Source: an uncultured Lachnospiraceae bacterium (lineage in GTDB: Bacteria > Bacillota > Clostridia > Lachnospirales > Lachnospiraceae). From it: a stretch of DNA of 64,000 nucleotides. Where the stretch lies: the NCBI GenBank assembly GCA_934339365.1, contig CAKRHW010000001.1, positions 186,001 to 250,000 of the forward strand. Reading direction: 5' to 3'. Below, in pieces: positions 9,530-20,272 of the stretch (position 1 is its first letter; each line of letters starts with the position of its first letter). The position numbers and the translations under genes were made by a program. The notes under the pieces were generated by a model. It worked only from the letters and a program-made list of their open reading frames with translations. It did no database searches and was not told the origin of the DNA.

Positions 9530-10462
9530 TTACTCTCCTAGCACAATTCCTTCTTCTAACTGATAGCCTCTTAAAAAGTTTTCTGCATCCATACGTTTTT
9601 TTCCTTCTAGCTGAAGGCTTAATACTTCTAATCCACCTTTTTTACATGCAATTGTAAAACTGTCTTTTTCCACTTTTACAATCGTACCTGGTTTTACGTC
9701 AAAATTGCCTTCACATGTCTGTGCTCTCCAGATTTTTAATGTTTTTCCATTCAGATGTGTAAAAGCACTTGGCCATGGATTCAGCCCCCGTATAAGTCGT
9801 TCAATGCTTTCTGCGTCCTCATCAAAACAAATATTTCCAAGTGATTTGTGAAGCATTTTTGCATAACATGACTGACTGTCATCCTGTTTTATTCTTGTAA
9901 TTTCATTTTTTTCTAGTTTGTCTAAGGTAGAAAGAATCAATGGTCCACCCATCATAGATAAACGGTCATGTAATGTCTGTGCTGTTTCGTCTTCTGTGAT
10001 TTCTGTTTCTTCCTGTTCAAGAATATCTCCGGTATCTAATCCCTCATTCATATACATCGTAGTAATCCCTGTTTTTTTCTCTCCATCAATAATTGCCCAC
10101 TGCATAGGTGCTGCACCACGATATTTTGGGAGTAAGGATGCATGTACATTAATGCATCCATACTTTGGCATATCAAGAATTTCTTTCGGTAAAATCTGAC
10201 CAAAAGCCACAACCACGATTGCATCTGGCTGATATGCTGCTAACTGGTCTACCACTTCTTTTTCTCTGACTTTTACCGGTTGTAACACATGGATTTCATG
10301 CTGCAATGCACATTCCTTTACTGGTGGAAACTGCATTTTCCCACCTCTTCCCTTCGGTTTATCCGGTTGTGTAACAACTGCTGCTACCTCGTGTCCTCCC
10401 TGAATCAATGCCTCTAACGTTGGCACTGCAAACTCTGGTGTACCCATAAAAATAATCCGCAT
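9530..10462 (-). CDS. fmt: Methionyl-tRNA formyltransferase
   Basis: Formylates the initiator methionyl-tRNA with 10-formyl-THF. The N-terminal formyltransferase domain begins IIFMGTPEFAVPTLEAL, and the active-site signature INVHASLLPKYRGAAPMQW (about 105-123, with Asn-His and SLLP) is intact, followed by GITTMYMNEGLDTGDIL. The C-terminal OB domain binds tRNA (LNGKTLKIWRA). Length 310 is typical. It follows def closely, and fhs in the same gene run supplies its formyl-THF donor. Confidence 0.97.
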   Translation of the reverse strand: MRIIFMGTPEFAVPTLEALIQGGHEVAAVVTQPDKPKGRGGKMQFPPVKECALQHEIHVLQPVKVREKEVVDQLAAYQPDAIVVVAFGQILPKEILDMPKYGCINVHASLLPKYRGAAPMQWAIIDGEKKTGITTMYMNEGLDTGDILEQEETEITEDETAQTLHDRLSMMGGPLILSTLDKLEKNEITRIKQDDSQSCYAKMLHKSLGNICFDEDAESIERLIRGLNPWPSAFTHLNGKTLKIWRAQTCEGNFDVKPGTIVKVEKDSFTIACKKGGLEVLSLQLEGKKRMDAENFLRGYQLEEGIVLGE

Positions 10463-10494
10463 CTCTTCCTCCTTCTTGTATCTGTTATTTAAAA

Positions 10495-10974
10495 TTACTC
10501 TTCTACTAAATCTTCGTTATTATATAATTCGCCTTCTACTTTTTCTACAAACAAATGTCCATCTAAATGTTCACATTCATGACAAATGGCTCTGGCAAGA
10601 AGTCCATGCCCTTCTATCTCAAATTCCTGCATATTGCGATCAAGTGCACGTGCTTTTGCATAATCCGGTCTGGTAACAATTCCTGTCTTTCCCGGAACAC
10701 TTAAGCATCCTTCATAATCTGTCTGACTTCCACTTGTTTCAATGACTTCCGGATTAATCATAACAATTTGTCCGTTTTCATCGTCTACATCAATTACTAC
10801 AATTCTTTTTAGCATTCCAACCTGCACAGCTGCAAGCCCTACTCCATTTGCTTCATACATCGTATCAAGCATATCATCAATCAGTTCCTCAATTCTTGGT
10901 GTCATTTCTTTGACTGGTTTGGATATTTTTCCTAAAATCGGATCTCCCATTGTTCTTATTTCTCTTATTGCCAT
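10495..10974 (-). CDS. def: Peptide deformylase
   Basis: Removes the formyl group from nascent proteins. All three family motifs are present in 159 residues: GVGLAAVQVG (motif 1), EGCLSVPG with the metal-ligand Cys (motif 2) and HECEHLDG with the two ligand His and catalytic Glu (motif 3). AGGAGG precedes the ATG. It lies between priA and fmt, the widespread def-fmt pair. Confidence 0.97.
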   Translation of the reverse strand: MAIREIRTMGDPILGKISKPVKEMTPRIEELIDDMLDTMYEANGVGLAAVQVGMLKRIVVIDVDDENGQIVMINPEVIETSGSQTDYEGCLSVPGKTGIVTRPDYAKARALDRNMQEFEIEGHGLLARAICHECEHLDGHLFVEKVEGELYNNEDLVEE

Positions 10975-11012
10975 GATAAACCTCCTATATTCTCACACAT
11001 ACAAATGTATTT

Positions 11013-13301
11013 TTAATAATTACCCATTGGGTCTAAATCAAATTGTACCCCTGTCTCAGCAAAATCCGGATTTTTTAAAATATACTGCTCCGCTGCTTCC
11101 TGGCACCTCATTAAATCCTCTTCTTCTTTTGCTTTTACGTATATCACTTTTCGAAATATATCATTTATTTTACTGATTTTGCTGTCTGCCGGTCCAATCA
11201 GTTCTATCTTTTCCCTCTTTTGAATTTCTGTTTTTTGATTGTCTTTAGATAAAATCATCCGTTCTTTTATCTTTGCTGCTATTTTTTTTGCTGCAGATTC
11301 TGCTTTTAATTCTTCTTTTGCAGTAATTAAAATAGCCATCAGATGGTATACCGGAGGATATTTCATCAAAGTGCGATATGCAATTTCTTCTTTATAAAAT
11401 CCATTGTAATCTTGTCTGGCCGCACATACAATTCCATAATTATCCGGTACATAAGTCTGAATCACTACATTACCGGGTTCCTTTCCCCTTCCAGCCCTTC
11501 CGGCTGCCTGTGTCAGAAGCTGAAAAGTTCTTTCCACTGCTCGATAATCCGATGCATATAAAGACAAATCTGCTGCGATGACACCTACTAATGTAACATT
11601 GGGAAAATCATGTCCCTTTACAATCATCTGTGTGCCAATTAATATATCTGCCTGATGTTTTGCAAATGCTTCTAGTATTTTTTGATGTCCACCTTTATTT
11701 TTCGTCGTATCCATATCCATTCTAAGAATACCAGCCTGTGGAAATTCCTTTTTCATAAACATTTCTACTTTCTGTGTCCCTGTTCCAAAAGTGGAAATAT
11801 ATTTTGATCCACATTCCGGACAGGTTTTTGGAAATGCCTTTTCATATCCGCAGTAATGACATACCAGTTTTTCAAATCCATTCTGATTTTTATGGTAAGT
11901 TAAAGTAACATCACAATGTGGACATTTCATTGCCACACCACAGGAACGACAGGATACAAATCCTGCAAACCCTCTTCGATTGATAAAAATCATAATCTGT
12001 TGCTTTTTTCGTAATCTGTCCTCTATCAATTCTTTCAGCCGGCGACTAAAAATCGAACGGTTTCCCTGCTCTAACTCTTCTCTTAAATCTACGACTTCCA
12101 CGTTTGCAAGCTCATTTTTCTTCGCTCTTTCATTCAAATGCAAAAGATCATAGGTTCCATGTAAAGCCCGGTAATAAGATTCTAAAGATGGCGTTGCTGA
12201 ACCAAGCACTACCATTGCCCCTGTCATATCTGCGCGGGCAATTGCAGTCTCTCTGGCATGGTATTTTGGAACTCCTTCGCTTTTATATGCACTTTCATGT
12301 TCCTCATCTATAATAATTAATCCAAGATTCTTAAAAGGAGTAAATAATGCAGATCTTGGTCCAATCATAATACTGACTTTTCCTTCTTTCGCTTTCATCA
12401 TCTGATCGTATCGCTCTCCGGCTGACATCTTAGAATTTAAAATGGCAATTTTATCACCAAATCTTTGATAAAACCGCATCACTGTCTGATAAGTAAGAGC
12501 AATTTCCGGAATCAGGACAATTGCTTCTTTTCCTTCTTTTATCGCTGCAGCAATCACTTCCATATAGACTTCTGTTTTTCCACTTCCTGTTATGCCATGA
12601 ATTAATTGCGGTTTTTTCTTTTCTTTTCCACTATTCATGCGTGAAATAATCAAATCTGCAACTTCTCTTTGCTGACCGTTTAACAGAATTTTTTTCGAAT
12701 CTGTCTGTTTTAATATCATGGGATTACGATAAATTCTTTTTTTCTCTATTGCTATCAGATTCAATTCTAGCATCCGGTTTATCGTGCTATCTGAAAGATT
12801 CCACTTTTGCTTTGCTTCTGATTTTAAGATTTCTTTTCTATCTAGCAGTATTTTTAATAATCTTGCCCTTGCAGAAAGATTCTTTTTCTTTTCTATTTCC
12901 TCTAATAATCTCTTTCCTTCTTCTTCAGAAACTGCAAGTACAATCTTTTCTTCTTCCTTATTCTTTACTTTATCCTTAATCGGAAGCACCGTTTTCAGAC
13001 ATTGGTTCATGGTTCCACCATAATGTTTTTTTATCCATCCTGCAAGTGCAATCAAATGTGATTCAATGGGCACACTTTGCTTTGCAACCTCATATACAGA
13101 TTTCATTTTCGATAAAGGATACATTGCCTGTTCTTCTACAGAAATCACATATCCTTCTATTTTACGGTTTCCCATTCCAAATGGTACCACCACTCTTGTA
13201 CCGATAAAAATCTGCTCCTCTAATTCTTCCGGAATCATGTATTGAAATGTCTTATCTAATTTTTCATGTGATATATCTACTATAATACTGGCAAACTTCA
13301 A
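11013..13301 (-). CDS. priA: Primosomal replication-restart helicase PriA
   Basis: Reloads the replisome at stalled forks. The N-terminal DNA-binding domain starts KFASIIVDISHEKLDKTF; the helicase core has Walker A GITGSGKTEVY (about 238), Walker B IIIDEEHESAYK (about 330), LGSATPS (motif III), and AAGRAGRGKEPG (motif VI). Between about 450 and 495 lie the zinc-binding cysteines (CRSC, CPHC, CHYC, CPEC). 762 residues is normal. The start is TTG with GAGGAAAA just upstream; an ATG start would remove the conserved N-terminus. Confidence 0.96.
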   Translation of the reverse strand: MKFASIIVDISHEKLDKTFQYMIPEELEEQIFIGTRVVVPFGMGNRKIEGYVISVEEQAMYPLSKMKSVYEVAKQSVPIESHLIALAGWIKKHYGGTMNQCLKTVLPIKDKVKNKEEEKIVLAVSEEEGKRLLEEIEKKKNLSARARLLKILLDRKEILKSEAKQKWNLSDSTINRMLELNLIAIEKKRIYRNPMILKQTDSKKILLNGQQREVADLIISRMNSGKEKKKPQLIHGITGSGKTEVYMEVIAAAIKEGKEAIVLIPEIALTYQTVMRFYQRFGDKIAILNSKMSAGERYDQMMKAKEGKVSIMIGPRSALFTPFKNLGLIIIDEEHESAYKSEGVPKYHARETAIARADMTGAMVVLGSATPSLESYYRALHGTYDLLHLNERAKKNELANVEVVDLREELEQGNRSIFSRRLKELIEDRLRKKQQIMIFINRRGFAGFVSCRSCGVAMKCPHCDVTLTYHKNQNGFEKLVCHYCGYEKAFPKTCPECGSKYISTFGTGTQKVEMFMKKEFPQAGILRMDMDTTKNKGGHQKILEAFAKHQADILIGTQMIVKGHDFPNVTLVGVIAADLSLYASDYRAVERTFQLLTQAAGRAGRGKEPGNVVIQTYVPDNYGIVCAARQDYNGFYKEEIAYRTLMKYPPVYHLMAILITAKEELKAESAAKKIAAKIKERMILSKDNQKTEIQKREKIELIGPADSKISKINDIFRKVIYVKAKEEEDLMRCQEAAEQYILKNPDFAETGVQFDLDPMGNY

Positions 13302-13338
13302 ATTTTCCTCTTTTCTTCTGCTTTTGACAAGAGTCAGA

Positions 13339-14655
13339 TTATGTGTTTTTCGCTTCTTCTAAAACAATCTTTCTTTCATCAAACGGATACTTCTTTCCAT
13401 TCTTTTCTAAGTAAAGTTCATGCCCCTTTCCTAAAAGCAGGATCAGATCATTTTCCCTGGCTTTTTTCATGGCATAAATAATCGCTTTTCTTCTGTCTGG
13501 TATAATCACATATTGTCCCTGTTCTTCTTTTACACCCTTTTCAATTTCTGAAAGAATGTCACTGACATCTTCATAACGAGAATTATCTTCTGTCAAAATA
13601 CAAAAATCAGACAATCTGCCTGCTACTTTTCCCATTGTTTTACGACGAAGTACCGAACGATTTCCTCCACATCCAAAAACAGTCAGAATTCTCCCCTTTG
13701 TATTTTTCCGCACGTATGAAAGTATATTTTCCATACTGCTTTCATTATGCGCATAATCTATCAGAACCTGATAAGGCTTTCTTACCGGTACAAATTCCAT
13801 TCTTCCCTTTGCAGTTGCATGTAACAATACCTGTTTTGTAATCATTTCCGGAATTCCCTGTAAAAAACAGACAATCTCTGTCAATCTGTGATTATAATCA
13901 AGAAATGTAATATTCTGTTTCTGATCAAACCCATAAGTATACAATTGACAGGTTGCCATATTTTTTATTACAGGATATGCAACATCATCGCGATTTACAA
14001 TGCCATACCGACAGCAACGAAATAATTTTGCTTTGGTCGTCATATAATCCTGCAAATCCTTATGTTCGTTTTTACCAATATGATCTCTTCCGATATTCGT
14101 AAAAAGTCCATAATCATATTGGATTCCACTCACTCTTTTGTCTTTGATTGCCTGTGATGATACTTCCATTACGACATGCGTACATCCTTCTTCTCTTAAC
14201 AGATATAAATATTTGTTCAATGAAAAAACATCCGGTGTTGTATTTTTCAATGGAATGTACTCTTCTTTCCATGGCAGTTTCACACCTAATGTTCCAATTG
14301 TTCCACAGGAAATACCTGTTTTTGAAAATACCTGTTGTATATATTCTGTCACAGTTGTTTTTCCTTTTGTACCTGTAATTCCGGTTAAAATCATTTTTCT
14401 CCATGGAAAATCATAAAACCGCCCGGCTATGATTCCGGCACTTACAGCATCTATCTGCGTAAGTACCGAAACTGCTCCTCTTTTTACTGCTTCGGATATA
14501 TAATCTTCTCCATTGCTTTCATATCCCGGCATGCAGACAAAACATCCACCCGGAAGCACTTCTCTTGAATCACAGGTAATAGAATCTATTTCTGTTTCTG
14601 TTGTTCCATAATAGATTTTACATGAAATTCCCCGTACCAGTGTCGCAATCTTCAC
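13339..14655 (-). CDS. MurE-like Mur ligase (UDP-MurNAc-tripeptide synthetase family paralogue)
   Basis: ATP-dependent amino-acid ligase of the Mur family: N-terminal UDP-MurNAc-binding domain (DSREVLPGGCFVCMPG), central ATPase domain with GTKGKTTVTEY (about 93-103), VVMEVSSQAI and NIGRDHIGKNEHKD, then a C-terminal domain with DYAHNESSM and TEDNSRYED. The usual MurE amino-acid motif DNPR (meso-diaminopimelate type) reads DNSR here, and the protein is 438 residues, shorter than the usual 480-490. The start is GTG at 14655, eight bases after AAGGAAA; the open frame extends further upstream but would overlap fhs. It lies outside any division cluster, so it may be a second MurE with a different substrate. 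General family assignment is firm; the exact substrate is not. Confidence 0.82.
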   Translation of the reverse strand: MKIATLVRGISCKIYYGTTETEIDSITCDSREVLPGGCFVCMPGYESNGEDYISEAVKRGAVSVLTQIDAVSAGIIAGRFYDFPWRKMILTGITGTKGKTTVTEYIQQVFSKTGISCGTIGTLGVKLPWKEEYIPLKNTTPDVFSLNKYLYLLREEGCTHVVMEVSSQAIKDKRVSGIQYDYGLFTNIGRDHIGKNEHKDLQDYMTTKAKLFRCCRYGIVNRDDVAYPVIKNMATCQLYTYGFDQKQNITFLDYNHRLTEIVCFLQGIPEMITKQVLLHATAKGRMEFVPVRKPYQVLIDYAHNESSMENILSYVRKNTKGRILTVFGCGGNRSVLRRKTMGKVAGRLSDFCILTEDNSRYEDVSDILSEIEKGVKEEQGQYVIIPDRRKAIIYAMKKARENDLILLLGKGHELYLEKNGKKYPFDERKIVLEEAKNT

Positions 14656-14677
14656 ATAACCACTTTCCTTGATTGAT

Positions 14678-16354
14678 TTAGAACAAGCCGGTAATCTCTC
14701 CATTACTGTCAATATCAATTCCAAATGCAGCCGGCTTCTTTGGTAATCCAGGCATTGTCATAATTGCTCCTGTAATTACAACAACAAATCCTGCACCTGC
14801 TGAAATATACACTTCACGTACATTAATAGTAAATCCTTCCGGTCTTCCAAGTTTTGTCTGATCATCAGAAAGAGAATACTGTGTTTTTGCCATACAAATC
14901 GGAAGATTTCCATATCCCATTTCTGTAATCTTTGCAATTGCTTTTGCTGCTGCTTTTGAATAAGTAACAGAATCTGCACCATAAATCTTTGTTGCAATCT
15001 CATTTACTTTTTCTTTAATAGAAAGATTTACATCGTATAAAGGATGGAAATTACTTGTTTTATTCTCTAACGTATCTAATACTTTCTTAGCAAGATCTAA
15101 TCCGCCTTCTCCACCTTTTTCCCAAACTTTTGCAAGTGCAAATTCACATCCACGTTCTTCACAGAATTCCTTAATGTAGTTTGTTTCTTTCTCTGTATCT
15201 GTAATGAACGCATTCAATGTAACAACAATTGGTACTCCAAATGTCTGTAAATTTTCAATGTGTTTTTCTAAATTTACAATTCCTTTTTTCACTGCCTCAA
15301 GGTTTGGCTCATTCAGCTCTGCCTTTGGAACTCCGCCATTATATTTTAAAGCTCTGACTGTTGCTACAAGTACCACTGCATCTGGTTTTAATCCAGACTT
15401 CTGACATTTAATATCATAAAATTTCTCAGCACCAAGATCTGCACCAAAACCAGCTTCTGTAATGGCAATATCACCCATCTTTAAAGCAGCCTTTGTTGCT
15501 CTGACAGAGTTACATCCATGCGCAATATTTGCAAATGGTCCACCATGTACTAAAGCAGGAGTATTTTCTAATGTCTGAACAAGATTTGGTTTGATTGCAT
15601 CTTTTAATAGTGCTGCCATTGCACCTACTGCCTGTAAATCTGATGCTGTAACAGGGTCTCCGTCATAGTTATAAGCAACTACAATTTTTCCTAATCTTTC
15701 TTTTAAATCATCCATATCAGTTGCAAGACATAAAATTGCCATAATTTCTGATGCAACCGTAATTACGAAATGATCTTCTCTTACCACACCATCCATCTTG
15801 CTTCCAAGTCCGACAACGATATTACGAAGCACTCGATCATTCATGTCTTCGCAACGCTTCCATACTATATTTCTTGTATCAATACCAAGTGCATTTCCCT
15901 GCTGGATGTGATTATCAAGTAATGCAGCAAGAAGATTATTTGCTGATGTAATTGCATGAAAATCTCCTGTAAAATGAAGATTCAAATCTTCCATTGGAAC
16001 AACCTGGGAATACCCGCCACCTGCTGCTCCACCTTTAATTCCAAAACAAGGTCCTAACGATGGCTCTCTTAATGCTATAACTGTTTTCTTTCCTAACTGA
16101 TTCAATGCCTGGCCTAATCCTACTGTAATTGTTGTCTTTCCTTCTCCTGCCGGGGTAGGATTAATTGCTGTTACTAATACAAGCTTTCCATCTTCATTCT
16201 TTTCAATTTTCTTTAAAAATTTATTCGATAATTTTGCTTTATATTTTCCATATAATTCTAAATCATCTTCCTCAATATTTAACTGTGCTGCTACCTCCTT
16301 AATTGGTAACATTTTTGCTTCTCTTGCGATTTCAATATCTGTTTTTACTGCCAT
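14678..16354 (-). CDS. fhs: Formate-tetrahydrofolate ligase
   Basis: Makes 10-formyl-THF from formate, THF and ATP; used in purine and fMet synthesis and in the Wood-Ljungdahl methyl branch. 558 residues, with the P-loop-like [19 protein letters not shown] (about 66-84), [28 protein letters not shown] and the C-terminal [26 protein letters not shown] lies before the ATG. Located between ftsK and the MurE-like gene; close to fmt, which uses its product. Confidence 0.97.
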   Translation of the reverse strand: MAVKTDIEIAREAKMLPIKEVAAQLNIEEDDLELYGKYKAKLSNKFLKKIEKNEDGKLVLVTAINPTPAGEGKTTITVGLGQALNQLGKKTVIALREPSLGPCFGIKGGAAGGGYSQVVPMEDLNLHFTGDFHAITSANNLLAALLDNHIQQGNALGIDTRNIVWKRCEDMNDRVLRNIVVGLGSKMDGVVREDHFVITVASEIMAILCLATDMDDLKERLGKIVVAYNYDGDPVTASDLQAVGAMAALLKDAIKPNLVQTLENTPALVHGGPFANIAHGCNSVRATKAALKMGDIAITEAGFGADLGAEKFYDIKCQKSGLKPDAVVLVATVRALKYNGGVPKAELNEPNLEAVKKGIVNLEKHIENLQTFGVPIVVTLNAFITDTEKETNYIKEFCEERGCEFALAKVWEKGGEGGLDLAKKVLDTLENKTSNFHPLYDVNLSIKEKVNEIATKIYGADSVTYSKAAAKAIAKITEMGYGNLPICMAKTQYSLSDDQTKLGRPEGFTINVREVYISAGAGFVVVITGAIMTMPGLPKKPAAFGIDIDSNGEITGLF

Positions 16355-16371
16355 TTTGTGCCTCCTGAAAA

Positions 16372-19200
16372 TTATAATTGATTGTCTTCTATAAATTTAT
16401 CTAATTGTGCCATCGTCATCAAAACCTTTCTTGGTTTCGTCCCTTCTTCCGGACCGATGACTCTGTCAGCAGATAGCTGATCCATAATTCTTGCTGCACG
16501 ATTATATCCAATTCGGAATACTCTTTGCAGCATGGAAGTTGATGCCTTTTGTTTTTCAATCACAAATTTTGCTGCATCAATAAAATACATATCTCTGGCA
16601 TCTTCTTCGTCTGTCTGTGACATTGTCGTAGTGTTTTCCGCCACTTTTGAAGTAATCGACGCATCGTATTCAACTTCCTGACAATGTCCCCGTATGAAGT
16701 TTACCACATTAGTAACCTCTGTATCTGAAATAAAAGCTCCCTGCAAACGTACCGGTTTTACATAACCGGATGGATAAAAGAGCATATCTCCATTTCCTAA
16801 TAATTTTTCTGCACCATTCATATCAATAATGGTTCTAGAATCTGTTCCCGAAGAAACAAGCAATGCCACTCTCGAAGGAATATTAGCCTTAATCAGCCCT
16901 GTGACGACATCCACCGATGGTCTTTGTGTTGCAATAATCAAATGAATTCCTGCTGCTCTTGCTAACTGTGCCAGACGACAAATTGCTTCTTCTACTTCTT
17001 TTGCCGCTGCCATCATAAGATCTGCAAGCTCATCAATAATAATCACAATCTGTGGCATTTTTTCTAATCCTTCTTTTTCTCCCATCTCTTCTACTCTGTT
17101 ATTGTACCCTTTTAAATCTCTCACATTCATCTGAGCAAATTTCTTATATCGTTCCTGCATTTCTGCTACTGCCCAGTTTAATGCTCCGGCTGCTTTTCTA
17201 GGATCTGTTACAACCGGAATCAGCAGATGTGGAATTCCGTTATATACTCCAAATTCCACAACCTTTGGATCTACGATAATCATCTTTACTTCGGATGGTT
17301 TTGCTCTATATAGAATACTCATAATAATTGAATTTGTGAATACAGACTTTCCGGAACCGGTTGTTCCGGCAATCAGCATATGTGGCATTTTTGCAATATC
17401 TGCAACAATCACTTTTCCTGCAATATCTTTTCCTGCCGCAAATGCCAGTTTAGAAGGATGATTTTGCAATTCTTCTGATTCAATTAATTCTCTAAAGTAA
17501 ACCGTATCTCTTGACGGATTCGGAACTTCAATTCCAACTGCTGCTTTTCCGGGAATTGGTGCTTCAATACGAATATCTGCCGCTGCAAGATTCAGCTTGA
17601 TATCATCTGTCAATGCAGTAATCTTACTTACCTTTGTTCCCTGTTCCGGCTGAAGTTCATACCTTGTAACCGACGGACCACGACTGACATCCGTAATCGT
17701 AACACCCACACCGAAATTTTTTAATGTCTTTTGCAGCTTAATTGCAGTCTCTCTTAATTCCATCTGATTCGCTTTACTATTACGATTTTTATTTCCTTTT
17801 ACTAACAGATTCAGTGGTGGCATTACATATTTGACCGGTACCGTTTTTGGCCTGTTTTCAACCACAGTCTGTGTCACAATACCTTCTTTTGCCACAGGAA
17901 CAGGAATCTCTCTTCTGTCTCCACTGTCTCCCTGCGTATGTACCGCCACCTGTTCAGCATACTTTTCTGTTTCTTTCAATTGGTTTTCCACTGATTTTGA
18001 ACCGCCTGTAGAAAACGGTTTTCTTCCTATTGCCTCTCTTGCCGAAGGCCGTACATCAATCCGTTCTTTTGGCTTAAAAAATCCTTCTTCATCTAGCTGT
18101 GGTTCTTCTGGTTTGGCAGCAAATGCAGGTTGCGTAAAACTTGCTGCATTTCCTGTAAAAGCTTTTGGCGTATATGGAATTTCCTCTGCCATTACTTCCG
18201 GTTTTAAATCTGGCTCCTGTGTTCCATCATGTATTGCAAATTCAAAAGTCGGCTCTATATCCTCTTTAGATTCTACGTGTCCCCGGAAAATATCATCTGA
18301 TATTCCTGAAACTTCTGATTCTGTCTCTGATTTTTCTTGTTTTCCCAAAGAATCCATTTCTAACCCTGTATACTGTAACTGTACTCCTCTGACCTTGCGA
18401 TTCGTTCTGGAATTCTGAAGCCGTAACCGCTCTTTTCTAAGCTGTTCCTTGTGCTCCTGGTATCTTTTTGCCTCTTCTTTTGCTGATTCATAAGCCTTTT
18501 TCCCTGTATTTTTTACCGGTCGAAGAATTGATTTTTCTGTAATAATCACAAATGTAATAATTGCTAAAACCAATAACACAATATAACCGCCAACAGTTCC
18601 TAAAATACTTTGCAGTAAAACTGCAACTGCTGCTCCAAGCATTCCACCACCGGCTTTTTCTTTTCCGCATAAATCATAATAATCGGTAATCGTAGTCCCT
18701 GCTTCTAATCTCGCCATCTGAACGATTGCACATAATAGAATCAGCAAAATTACTGCTGAAAATAATTTGATCATCGCTTTCTGACTACCGACATTTGATA
18801 AATAAAAGGTTCCGCCTATCACAAGAAAAATTGGAAAAATATACCCAAAAATTCCAAATAATCCAAACATAAAATAGCTTAAAGCAGCTCCAGCTTTTCC
18901 ACATACTCCAAAGTTACTTAAAATAAGAATCAAAGATGCTCCAATTAAAAATAAGAGGATTACTTCTGTTCTTACCATATATTCACTTTCACTTAAAGCA
19001 CGTTTCTTTTTCGGAGCTGCCTTTGCAGAAGGCGCCTTTTTTTGCGTTGTCTTTTTTTCCGAAGCAGCTTTTGTATTCATTTCTGCTTTTCTAGCTGCAG
19101 TGTCTCTGGTATTCTTTTTTGTATTTGCCGCACTTTTCGTTCTCTTCGTAACAGGTTTCGATGTGCTTACTTTCTTTTTATTACCCTGTGCACCAGCCAC
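16372..19200 (-). CDS. ftsK: DNA translocase FtsK/SpoIIIE
   Basis: Septal DNA pump that clears chromosomes during division and, in spore-formers, moves DNA into the forespore. The first 70 residues are Lys/Ala/Thr-rich and basic, followed by about four membrane segments (80-235), a charged linker (240-480), the RecA-like motor with Walker [10 protein letters not shown] (about 613-621) and Walker [13 protein letters not shown] (about 720), and a C-terminal gamma winged helix ([18 protein letters not shown]) that reads DNA polarity signals. 942 residues is in the normal range. The start is GTG with GGAGG upstream. The neighbouring tepA and uppP resemble the Bacillus spoIIIE region. Confidence 0.95.
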   Translation of the reverse strand: MAGAQGNKKKVSTSKPVTKRTKSAANTKKNTRDTAARKAEMNTKAASEKKTTQKKAPSAKAAPKKKRALSESEYMVRTEVILLFLIGASLILILSNFGVCGKAGAALSYFMFGLFGIFGYIFPIFLVIGGTFYLSNVGSQKAMIKLFSAVILLILLCAIVQMARLEAGTTITDYYDLCGKEKAGGGMLGAAVAVLLQSILGTVGGYIVLLVLAIITFVIITEKSILRPVKNTGKKAYESAKEEAKRYQEHKEQLRKERLRLQNSRTNRKVRGVQLQYTGLEMDSLGKQEKSETESEVSGISDDIFRGHVESKEDIEPTFEFAIHDGTQEPDLKPEVMAEEIPYTPKAFTGNAASFTQPAFAAKPEEPQLDEEGFFKPKERIDVRPSAREAIGRKPFSTGGSKSVENQLKETEKYAEQVAVHTQGDSGDRREIPVPVAKEGIVTQTVVENRPKTVPVKYVMPPLNLLVKGNKNRNSKANQMELRETAIKLQKTLKNFGVGVTITDVSRGPSVTRYELQPEQGTKVSKITALTDDIKLNLAAADIRIEAPIPGKAAVGIEVPNPSRDTVYFRELIESEELQNHPSKLAFAAGKDIAGKVIVADIAKMPHMLIAGTTGSGKSVFTNSIIMSILYRAKPSEVKMIIVDPKVVEFGVYNGIPHLLIPVVTDPRKAAGALNWAVAEMQERYKKFAQMNVRDLKGYNNRVEEMGEKEGLEKMPQIVIIIDELADLMMAAAKEVEEAICRLAQLARAAGIHLIIATQRPSVDVVTGLIKANIPSRVALLVSSGTDSRTIIDMNGAEKLLGNGDMLFYPSGYVKPVRLQGAFISDTEVTNVVNFIRGHCQEVEYDASITSKVAENTTTMSQTDEEDARDMYFIDAAKFVIEKQKASTSMLQRVFRIGYNRAARIMDQLSADRVIGPEEGTKPRKVLMTMAQLDKFIEDNQL

Positions 19201-19229
19201 AACAAATCCTCCATCTCTATACGAAATCT

Positions 19230-19260
19230 GCCATGTAATTTCAAATTAAAATTACATGGC
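19230..19260. repeat. Perfect 12-bp inverted repeat between uppP and ftsK
   Basis: GCCATGTAATTT on one arm (19230-19241) and its exact complement at 19249-19260, separated by 7 bases. There is no U-tract after it, so it is not a standard terminator. It lies about 30-60 bases before the ftsK start and would form a stable hairpin in the ftsK leader, or it could be a protein-binding palindrome. A smaller 6-bp hairpin (19280-19296) lies just upstream. Confidence 0.7.
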
Positions 19261-19310
19261 CATATCCTTGCTTCTTCCCGCAAAACATCTTTTTGCTTTG
19301 CCAGACTTAT

Positions 19311-19339
19311 TTTATACTATAACACAAAATATCCAATAA
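19311..19339 (-). promoter_or_regulatory. Weak candidate promoter for ftsK
   Basis: TTATTG (19334-19339) and TATAAA (19311-19316) with a 17-base spacer, overlapping the 3' end of uppP. The -35 box is poor, so this is tentative; readthrough from the uppP promoter is the alternative. Confidence 0.3.
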
Positions 19340-20186
19340 TTGAAATAATTCCTATGAGAAAACAATAATAAGCAAAATAATTAAATTTCTTATTTTTAAC
19401 AATTACTAACATTGTTTTAATACAAATGTAGCCTACAAATCCGGCAACAATTGTTCCTGCAAAATAATTCATAAGCTGTCCAAATCCGGTTGCTTCGTGT
19501 GCAAGATCCGGAATATCTAAAACAACTGCACCAAGAATAGCCGGAATTGACATGATAAAAGAATATTTTACTGCAAAATCTCTTCTAAGTCCACAGGCTA
19601 CTGCCGCAGTAATTGTAGAACCGGAACGTGAAATTCCCGGAAGTGTTGCAATTCCCTGAACCGCTCCAATCAATAATGCATTTCCATATGTAGTTCCCTT
19701 TGGGGTCTTATTCCCACCCGGAAGTAAATCACAGATCAAAAGCAAAACTCCTGTAATTAACAGACAGATTCCAGGAACAATCAGACTCTTTCCTACTGCT
19801 TCTGTAATATTTTTTGTAAGAACTGCAATCACTCCAGTAGGGATCGTAGATACAATTACTAACATTGTAAACTTCCGGTATGCTGTTCCCACAACTCTTC
19901 GATAAGCAATTTTTTGTCCTTTCTTTCTCTGTACAAATACAGACAGATTATAACAGGCATCCACAATAATTCCTATTCCATTAAAGAAAATCTTAACAAT
20001 GTCTTTCCAGTACACGACAAACACTGCGATTAATGTTCCTAAATGTAGTAGAATATCAAAAGCCATTCCTACATCACCCATACCAAAAAAATTCTTGAAT
20101 ATGGCTAAATGTCCGGAACTACTGACTGGTAGGAATTCTGTGATTCCCTGCACAAATCCTAAAAATATTGATTGTAACAAACTCAT
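19317..20186 (-). CDS. uppP: Undecaprenyl-diphosphate phosphatase (BacA/UppP)
   Basis: Integral membrane phosphatase that recycles the undecaprenyl carrier for peptidoglycan and other wall polymers; extra copies confer bacitracin tolerance. The two inverted-repeat signature regions are intact: FVQGITEFLPVSSSGHLAI (residues 11-29, with catalytic Glu and Ser residues) and AVQGIATLPGISRSGSTIT with the key Arg (about 175-193). About eight membrane segments, 289 residues. First gene after the promoter at 20235-20263, leading into ftsK. Confidence 0.96.
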   Translation of the reverse strand: MSLLQSIFLGFVQGITEFLPVSSSGHLAIFKNFFGMGDVGMAFDILLHLGTLIAVFVVYWKDIVKIFFNGIGIIVDACYNLSVFVQRKKGQKIAYRRVVGTAYRKFTMLVIVSTIPTGVIAVLTKNITEAVGKSLIVPGICLLITGVLLLICDLLPGGNKTPKGTTYGNALLIGAVQGIATLPGISRSGSTITAAVACGLRRDFAVKYSFIMSIPAILGAVVLDIPDLAHEATGFGQLMNYFAGTIVAGFVGYICIKTMLVIVKNKKFNYFAYYCFLIGIISIIGYFVL

Positions 20187-20234
20187 AATCTTTTTATCAC
20201 CCTTTCATTATGCATATTTAAGCCATCTTATGAT

Positions 20235-20263
20235 ATTCTACTATTATTTCGGATTTAATTCAA
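20235..20263 (-). promoter_or_regulatory. Sigma-A promoter for uppP (head of the long minus-strand run)
   Basis: TTGAAT (20258-20263) and TAGAAT (20235-20240) with an exact 17-base spacer, about 50 bases before the uppP ATG. No other equally good promoter is visible until the end of this gene run. Confidence 0.75.
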
Positions 20264-20272
20264 CAAATATTC

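Noticed and set aside
17831..18418. A 195-codon open frame on + opposite ftsK
   Set aside because: It lies fully antisense to the charged linker of FtsK, has Ser/Cys/Phe-rich composition typical of a shadow frame, and lacks a ribosome-binding site or family resemblance.
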